This document shows positions 5,777 through 10,746 of a DNA stretch of 10,746 nucleotides, one piece after another. Below the pieces are notes generated by a model. The model ran no database searches. It saw nothing but the letters and a program-made list of their open reading frames with translations, and had not been told where the DNA came from. The stretch's first letter is position 1. Each line of letters starts with the position of its first letter. Made by a program: the position numbers and the translations under genes. Source of the stretch: Lentisphaeria bacterium UBA1724 (GTDB lineage: Bacteria; Verrucomicrobiota; Lentisphaeria; Oligosphaerales; Oligosphaeraceae); NCBI GenBank assembly GCA_002315885.1, contig DCIO01000106.1:6476-17221 (forward strand), given 5' to 3'.

Positions 5777-8700
5777 TTATGGGGTTACGAGTCGTCGGAT
5801 TGTCTCGAAGAGTGACTTGATGCGGATGGGTTTTGCCTCGTGGGCATTCATCCCTGCGGCCAGGGACTTCTGGCGGTCTTCTTCGAAGGCATTTGCGGAG
5901 AGCGCGATGATGGGGATCTTGTCGCCGTCGGGGAGGCATCGGATTGCCTTTGTGGCTTCATAGCCATCCATGATAGGCATCTGGATATCCATCAGGATGA
6001 AGGCGTAGTAGTTTGCGCCATTTTCCTTTACCTTCTGCACGGCAATCGATCCATCTGACGACTCGTCAACTAACAGTCCCTCGTCAGAGAGGAATTCCAT
6101 TGCGATTTCGCGGTTCAGGTCGTTGTCTTCTACCAGGAGCACTCTGCGACCGGTGAGATCGACTGCCTTAGCTCGAGTGCTGGGGGTAGTGGAGATAGAG
6201 GTTCCCCCAAGATGTTCATCCACATGAGGTTCTTCCGTTTGGAGCTTGAGGGGGAGCATGACTGTGAAGGTGGTGCCTTCACCTTGCCTGCTTTGACAAG
6301 AGATTTTGCCACCCATTAGATCCACGAAGGACTTGCATACCGCCAATCCCAGACCTGTTCCCTGGATGCCACTTGTGGTGGAATTGCGTTCCCGGGCGAA
6401 TTCCTCAAAGAGATGCCCCTGGAATTCCTCGCTCATGCCGATGCCATTATCCTCGAAGGTGTAGCGATACCAGGCTTTGCCGTCCTGGGGTGCGCCTGCC
6501 TGTTCGCATTTCACTTTCACGTAGCCATTGGGATGGGAGTATTTGATGGCATTGGAGATGATGTTCAGGAAGACACGGTTGCAACGATCGAAATCCGTAT
6601 AGATGTAGTAGTTGTCAACCTTGCCGAAAGTAAAGGACAAGGAAATTCCTTTGCCTTTGGCAAGCACCTGCATGGTCGTCTCGATATTCCGGAAGGAGTC
6701 CCGAATATCCCCGGGAATTTCTTCCAGTTTCGCCTTGCCAGACTCAATGCGACTCATATCCAGGATGCTGTTGATGAGAGACAGGAGGAGCTCTCCTGAA
6801 CTGTCAATCTTGTGCAGGCAATCGGCCATGCGGGCACGATTGTCGAGATTCTTCTTCGCGATGTCCGTAAATCCGCGGATTGCATTCATCGGCGTGCGGA
6901 TATCATGGGACATATTGAAGAGGAAAGCGGTCTTTGCCTTGTTGGCTTCCTGGGCAGCCAGGAGCTGCGCTTCGGCGTCCGCGCGGGAACGCTGTTCCGT
7001 GATATCGCGTCCCAGGATGTTTGCGATGGGGTCGCCATTGGCATCGGCACCAATGAAGATATTGGTCTCGTGCCATTGATGCTGGCCATTGACGTTCGCT
7101 TCATAGGCAGTGACGCCGATGGCGCCGTATTTGCCATCCTTTGCCATCTTCTGCAGTGCCTCAGGAGCCATGAGCTTTGCAATGCGCTCTCGGTCGTGAG
7201 GGGCGATGAAATTCAGTTTCAGATGGACGGCTTCTGCATAGTCGTCGGATCTCTTGAAGATATCACAAGCGGCCTCCATGCCCGTTCCTGTGATGAGTGA
7301 GTATTTGAGGGTACGCAGATTTACTGTCAAGTTATATCCATAGAGTGCCCGGGTGATTTCAGAAAGAATTCTGTCCTTGGCGCTGGCGGCTTCTCGTTCT
7401 CGTTCCTGCAATTCCATGCGTTCGTGTTGTTCCGTAACATCACGGCCCAGGAGATTTGCAATGGGATGTCCCATTGCGTTTGAACTGATGAAGAGGTTGA
7501 TTTCATGCCAATGCTTGCCATGAATGGGGCAGAGGGACACAAATTCCATGCTTCCGATATAACCGCTCTTTCCCGTGTTGGCTGTCGCCCGCATTGCCTC
7601 CAGGGATACCAATTGATCCACCTTCCTCTGGTCTTCCAAGGAAAGGCGATTTCTGCCCTCTGTTAGGATGGTATCATAGTTTGGCGAGCGTTCCAGTGCA
7701 TCTACGATGCAGTCCATGCCCGTACCGCGGATGACAGAGCATTCCAGGGTATCCAAATCGAGGGTGATATTATAGCCGTAGAGTGCCTGGGTGATACCGG
7801 AAAGAATCTGGTCCTTCGCGGCGGCCGCACGGGCCTCCCGTTCACGTCGTTCCTGCTCGTTGTGTTTTTCGGTCACATCTCGGGCCAGGAGGTTGGCCAC
7901 AGGGGCGCCATTTTCATCGGTTCCGATGAAGAGGTTGATTTCATGCCATTGTCTCTTGCGCTTCGGAGTGTATGATTCGTATTCCACACTGCCCGCAAAA
8001 CCGCTGACGCCGTCTTGGGCCAGTTTCCGCATGGCGTCAAAGGAGAGCAGATTCAGCGCTTTGGAACGCTGCTCCTTGGGAATTCGCTTGAGGCATTCCT
8101 TGGTCAACGCCTGGTAATCGTGAGTATTTTCAATGGCGTTGGTGATGTCCTCCAGACCCGTTCCGCGAATGACGGAACTGGTGAGAGTCTCCAAATTCAC
8201 CGTGACGTTATAGCCGTAGAGCGCCTGGGTGATACCGGAAAGGATCTGGTCCTTTGCGGCGGCGGCACGGGCTTCTCGTTCTCGTCGCTCCTGCTCGTTG
8301 TGCTGTTCGGTGATATTTCGTCCCAGGATGTTGGCAATGGGCTCACCATTGGTATCAGTGCCAATGAAGATGTTGGTCTCGTTCCATTGGTGTTCTCCAT
8401 TGATGTATGCCTCGTAGGTCTCCACTCCCGCAGGACCGCTGACGCCAGCGGCCGCCTTTGCGCGAAGATTCTCAACTGCAAGGGATTGCAGGAATTTTTC
8501 CCGGTCATTGGGCACTACCAGCTCAAGGCGTGACTGGATTGCTTGTTCGTAATCCTCGAAATTTTTGAGGATTTCACAGTCGGCGTCCATACCTGTGCCA
8601 GTGATTACCGTGTATTTGAGGGTACGCAGATTCACCGTCAGGTTGTATCCATAGAGTTCCTGGGTGATTTCAGAGAGGACGCGGTCTTTGGCACTGGCGG

Positions 8701-10537
8701 CTTCTCGTTCGTGTTCCTGTTGTTCTTGGCGCTCGATTTCCTGGGTGATATTTCGTCCCAGGAGGTTGGCAATGGGCTCTCCCTTTTCGTTTTCACCCAT
8801 GAAGGTATTGATTTCGCACCAGTATTTCATTCCATCGGGGCCAACCCAGGGGAATTTTCTGGTGCCGAGATAGCCATGCTGGTGTCGGGAGCCCAAGAGC
8901 ACTTCTCGCCCGATGGCCTTGTATGCCTCGTCCCGATAGTTTGCGGGGACTCCGGCGATCATCATATCCACGACATCGGTGTAGGACTTTCCCGACGCGG
9001 CGTCCAAGAGGCCGCATAGCAACTCGGTTCCGGTTCCTGTAATCAGCGAGTGGGTGTTGGTGACAAGGTTGGCGGTGACATTGAAGCCGTAGAGCGTCTG
9101 GGTGATGCCAGACAGCACTTCGTTTTTTGCCTGTGCGACTTTGATTTCACGTTCCTGGAGGGCTTTTTCCCGGTGTGTGCTGGTGATATCTCGTCCCAGA
9201 AGGTTCGCGATGGGATGTCCTTCGCCATCCCGACCGAAAGTCACATTGACTTCTTCCCAAAGAGCCACCTCGTCTTCGCCAATGGTCTGATACTCTATGG
9301 TTCCGTAGTATCCCAGTTTTTCGCGGTTCATCCAGAGGTAGTCCAGAGAAAGCATTTCTCGAATCCTGTCGTGGTATTCGGGGCGGATACGCGCTGTCAT
9401 GTTCTCATATACCTGGCGGTAGTTCTTGGCGCCTTCCATGTTCTTGATGGCATCCTCTGCGCCAGTTCCCGTAATCAGATTGAAGGTCCCGCGTTCCAGA
9501 TTGACAGTGAGGTTAAATCCATAGAGCGCCTGGGTAATCGCCGAAAGAACCTGGTCCTTTGCCGCGGATTCGCGCTCACGGGATTCCTTGTCTTCCAACT
9601 GGCGCTGTTCTGTCTCCTGGCGTTTTAGGATGACACAGAAGAGGATGGCGGCGACGGTTTTCAGGACAGTGGCGTTCTTTTTGGCCTTGGTGGAATTCAC
9701 TACGCATACCGCACCGACATTCTTGCCATTTTTTTGCATTGGCACGGTAATCAGGTTGTTGACGCCGTGCATGAACTCCGAGTCGATTTGGTCAATGGCG
9801 ATGGGTTCTTCCAACCAGAATGCACCCTCGTTGGCGAATTTCTTTAGCCAGCCATTGAGCTTCTTGGCGGGGATGCCCTGAAAATGCGAAATCATTGACT
9901 CTGCCTCAGGAGCGCATATCTCGCATGTGACCCCGAGAGTTTTGCTGTCTGCATCGAACTCAAAGACTCGCGCGTATTCCGCGCCATAGAACTCCCTGGC
10001 TAGTATCAGGAGTTCGTTGATGGCATCCTTGGGGGATTTTTCTTTTCCCAGGATGCCAATGCACTCCTTCATGACTTGTTCGCCGCGGTAGGTGTCATCG
10101 CATTCAGAAAAACTGAAGAGGACGGTGTGTGCTTCTTCATGTTCTGCCTCGCACTTGAATATCTCGGCTTCTGTCCAGAGGTAAACTCCGGAATAGTTCC
10201 GCTTGAAATGGATGCTGATTTTCTTCTTGTGACGCAGGGTGTTCCGCAATCCTTCATCGGAGGTGTAGAACTCCCGCAGTGCTTCCCGGTGTTCGGGATA
10301 GACGAGGGTATCGACATAGAAATGAAAGAGGTCGATGGCTTTGGTGTATATGGTGAATTGCTCCTTCATATCGCTGATACGGTTGGACCCCATGTAGTTT
10401 CGATAGAGTCCCGTATCCAAGTCAATGCAGTATAGGGCGGTGAATTCCGAGGCCAGGCCTTCGATGATCTGGATATTCTCTCCCTCTGTATTCGCGGAGA
10501 ACTCAGGAGTATTTCGCTTCTTGGGGTCCGTTTTCAT
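5777..10537 (-). CDS. Hybrid sensor histidine kinase with PAS-like, GAF, six tandem PAS-like modules, HisKA, HATPase and REC
   Basis: This 1586-residue protein has no signal peptide or membrane segment, so it should sense in the cytosol. Residues about 25-150 are a divergent PAS-like domain (ALYCIDLDTGLYRNY). About 155-305 resemble a GAF domain (LLILAREFYGAEYARVFEF, ITVPMQKNGKNVGAVCVVN). Six related modules then start at Lys327, 471, 617, 762, 908 and 1054. Each opens near LYGYN, has a GTG motif, and ends W-E-x-N...G-x-P-I-A-N-x-L-G-R-D-I-T before a charged coiled-coil linker. HisKA follows with the H-box MSHDIRTPMNAI (phosphoacceptor His1211). The ATPase domain has the N-box around Asn1325/Asn1329, DNGIG at 1363-1367 and GTGLGL at 1393-1398. 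The C-terminal receiver domain has Glu1470/Asp1471, phosphoacceptor Asp1517, Ser1547 and Lys1569. All catalytic residues are present. There is no HPt or DNA-binding domain and no partner regulator nearby, so the output is unknown. The start is the first ATG in frame; no Shine-Dalgarno precedes it. The gene converges with trhP. Confidence 0.95.
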   Translation of the reverse strand: MKTDPKKRNTPEFSANTEGENIQIIEGLASEFTALYCIDLDTGLYRNYMGSNRISDMKEQFTIYTKAIDLFHFYVDTLVYPEHREALREFYTSDEGLRNTLRHKKKISIHFKRNYSGVYLWTEAEIFKCEAEHEEAHTVLFSFSECDDTYRGEQVMKECIGILGKEKSPKDAINELLILAREFYGAEYARVFEFDADSKTLGVTCEICAPEAESMISHFQGIPAKKLNGWLKKFANEGAFWLEEPIAIDQIDSEFMHGVNNLITVPMQKNGKNVGAVCVVNSTKAKKNATVLKTVAAILFCVILKRQETEQRQLEDKESRERESAAKDQVLSAITQALYGFNLTVNLERGTFNLITGTGAEDAIKNMEGAKNYRQVYENMTARIRPEYHDRIREMLSLDYLWMNREKLGYYGTIEYQTIGEDEVALWEEVNVTFGRDGEGHPIANLLGRDITSTHREKALQEREIKVAQAKNEVLSGITQTLYGFNVTANLVTNTHSLITGTGTELLCGLLDAASGKSYTDVVDMMIAGVPANYRDEAYKAIGREVLLGSRHQHGYLGTRKFPWVGPDGMKYWCEINTFMGENEKGEPIANLLGRNITQEIERQEQQEHEREAASAKDRVLSEITQELYGYNLTVNLRTLKYTVITGTGMDADCEILKNFEDYEQAIQSRLELVVPNDREKFLQSLAVENLRAKAAAGVSGPAGVETYEAYINGEHQWNETNIFIGTDTNGEPIANILGRNITEQHNEQERREREARAAAAKDQILSGITQALYGYNVTVNLETLTSSVIRGTGLEDITNAIENTHDYQALTKECLKRIPKEQRSKALNLLSFDAMRKLAQDGVSGFAGSVEYESYTPKRKRQWHEINLFIGTDENGAPVANLLARDVTEKHNEQERREREARAAAAKDQILSGITQALYGYNITLDLDTLECSVIRGTGMDCIVDALERSPNYDTILTEGRNRLSLEDQRKVDQLVSLEAMRATANTGKSGYIGSMEFVSLCPIHGKHWHEINLFISSNAMGHPIANLLGRDVTEQHERMELQEREREAASAKDRILSEITRALYGYNLTVNLRTLKYSLITGTGMEAACDIFKRSDDYAEAVHLKLNFIAPHDRERIAKLMAPEALQKMAKDGKYGAIGVTAYEANVNGQHQWHETNIFIGADANGDPIANILGRDITEQRSRADAEAQLLAAQEANKAKTAFLFNMSHDIRTPMNAIRGFTDIAKKNLDNRARMADCLHKIDSSGELLLSLINSILDMSRIESGKAKLEEIPGDIRDSFRNIETTMQVLAKGKGISLSFTFGKVDNYYIYTDFDRCNRVFLNIISNAIKYSHPNGYVKVKCEQAGAPQDGKAWYRYTFEDNGIGMSEEFQGHLFEEFARERNSTTSGIQGTGLGLAVCKSFVDLMGGKISCQSRQGEGTTFTVMLPLKLQTEEPHVDEHLGGTSISTTPSTRAKAVDLTGRRVLLVEDNDLNREIAMEFLSDEGLLVDESSDGSIAVQKVKENGANYYAFILMDIQMPIMDGYEATKAIRCLPDGDKIPIIALSANAFEEDRQKSLAAGMNAHEAKPIRIKSLFETIRRLVTP
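6992..9559 (-). repeat. Six tandem PAS-like modules inside the kinase gene
   Basis: Six copies of a module of about 130 residues plus linker, with starts spaced 144, 146, 145, 146 and 146 residues apart (Lys327 to Lys1054). By hand alignment without gaps, modules 3 and 6 share about 79 of 129 residues and modules 4 and 5 about 68 of 130; modules 3 and 4 share about 60. The linkers before modules 4 and 5 are identical over 15 residues (NEQERREREARAAAA). Both DNA and protein similarity point to internal duplication. Modules 1 and 2 are the most divergent. Confidence 0.92.
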
Positions 10538-10640
10538 AAGGCAGTCGATGGGGTATTAGCTCAGTCGTGTGAGGTATGAGGTGTGTGAGTCTGGTGGACT
10601 TTGCCATTGTGCAGGCTCAATAGGTGCCTCAAACAAAGGT

Positions 10641-10667
10641 ACTATAACCATATTTCTCAATTTTCAA
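10641..10667 (-). promoter_or_regulatory. Possible promoter for the hybrid kinase
   Basis: Read on the minus strand, TTGAAA (10662-10667) and TATAGT (10641-10646) each match the sigma-70 consensus at five of six bases, separated by 15 bases, which is shorter than the usual 16-18. It would leave a leader of about 95 bases before the kinase ATG. The -35 overlaps the degenerate heptad tract. No other good candidate is seen between 10538 and the right edge. Confidence 0.35.
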
Positions 10668-10681
10668 TGTCCAATGCTCAA
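10654..10681. repeat. Degenerate 7-bp tract upstream of the kinase
   Basis: Four 7-bp units in register, TTCTCAA, TTTTCAA, TGTCCAA and TGCTCAA, share the ending CAA. The last unit is identical to heptads in elements 1 and 4 elsewhere in the window. No G5/C5 hairpin block follows; a 9-bp tandem repeat begins 17 bases further on. Confidence 0.7.
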
Positions 10682-10697
10682 TTTGTAGGTAGGAGTT

Positions 10698-10746
10698 GTA
10701 GGACCTGTAGGACCTGTAGGCCCTGTAGGACCTGTAGGACCTGTAG
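10698..10746. repeat. 9-bp tandem repeat GTAGGACCT, running off the right edge
   Basis: Five full units start at 10698, 10707, 10716, 10725 and 10734, with a sixth truncated by the window end. Four are identical and the third has one A-to-C change. Each unit contains a short inverted repeat, AGG-A-CCT. On the minus strand one frame reads Gly-Pro-Thr repeats into the window and stops at 10664-10666; on the plus strand one reads Gly-Pro-Val. With only 49 bases visible, I treat it as an intergenic repeat, with a collagen-like coding end as the alternative. Confidence 0.85.

Noticed and set aside
8015..9628. Several plus-strand open frames opposite the kinase modules
   Set aside because: They recur in the same relative place in each module, as expected for mirror frames of a repeated coding sequence, and show no independent domain.

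Overview
The window looks like chromosomal DNA of a free-living or gut-type bacterium, most plausibly a member of the Verrucomicrobiota / Lentisphaerota / Kiritimatiellota group. This placement is an inference. It rests on the Akkermansia Amuc_1098-like secretin (TPR-rich N-terminus, low-complexity inserts, C-terminal secretin signature) and on the lack of clear Shine-Dalgarno sites before the genes. There is no rRNA, tRNA, transposase, integrase or CRISPR array to fix the taxon.

Layout. (1) Positions 2-559 (+) hold the 3' part of an unrecognised Gly/Met/Asn-rich protein whose start lies outside the window. (2) Positions 697-4107 (+) encode a 1136-residue exported secretin. It carries a Gly/Met-rich tract like that of its upstream neighbour and a 33-residue pure Asp/Ser tract. 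A strong intrinsic terminator at 4125-4164 closes this unit. (3) Positions 4289-5554 (+) encode a U32-peptidase-family tRNA hydroxylation protein (TrhP/YegQ type). (4) Positions 5777-10537 (-) encode a 1586-residue cytosolic hybrid sensor histidine kinase: PAS-like, GAF, six tandem copies of one PAS-like module, HisKA, HATPase and REC. It converges on trhP.

The gaps between genes contain an unusual composite repeat. Each unit has three or four 7-bp units (TGCTTAA type), a 4-base joint and a 29-base G5/C5 hairpin. One copy lies directly after the secretin terminator. Three copies in tandem fill the 222-bp gap between the convergent trhP and kinase genes. More degenerate 7-bp periodic tracts occur in front of trhP, in front of the kinase and possibly in front of the secretin. 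A separate 9-bp tandem repeat (GTAGGACCT) runs off the right edge.

How the genes relate. The first two probably belong to one pilus-like or secretion apparatus in the cell envelope. trhP is a housekeeping RNA-modification gene with its own transcription unit. The kinase is a stand-alone signalling gene with no output regulator beside it in the window. The points most worth following up are the six-module kinase with its 3/6 and 4/5 pairing of repeats, the heptad-hairpin element, and the poly-Asp secretin.
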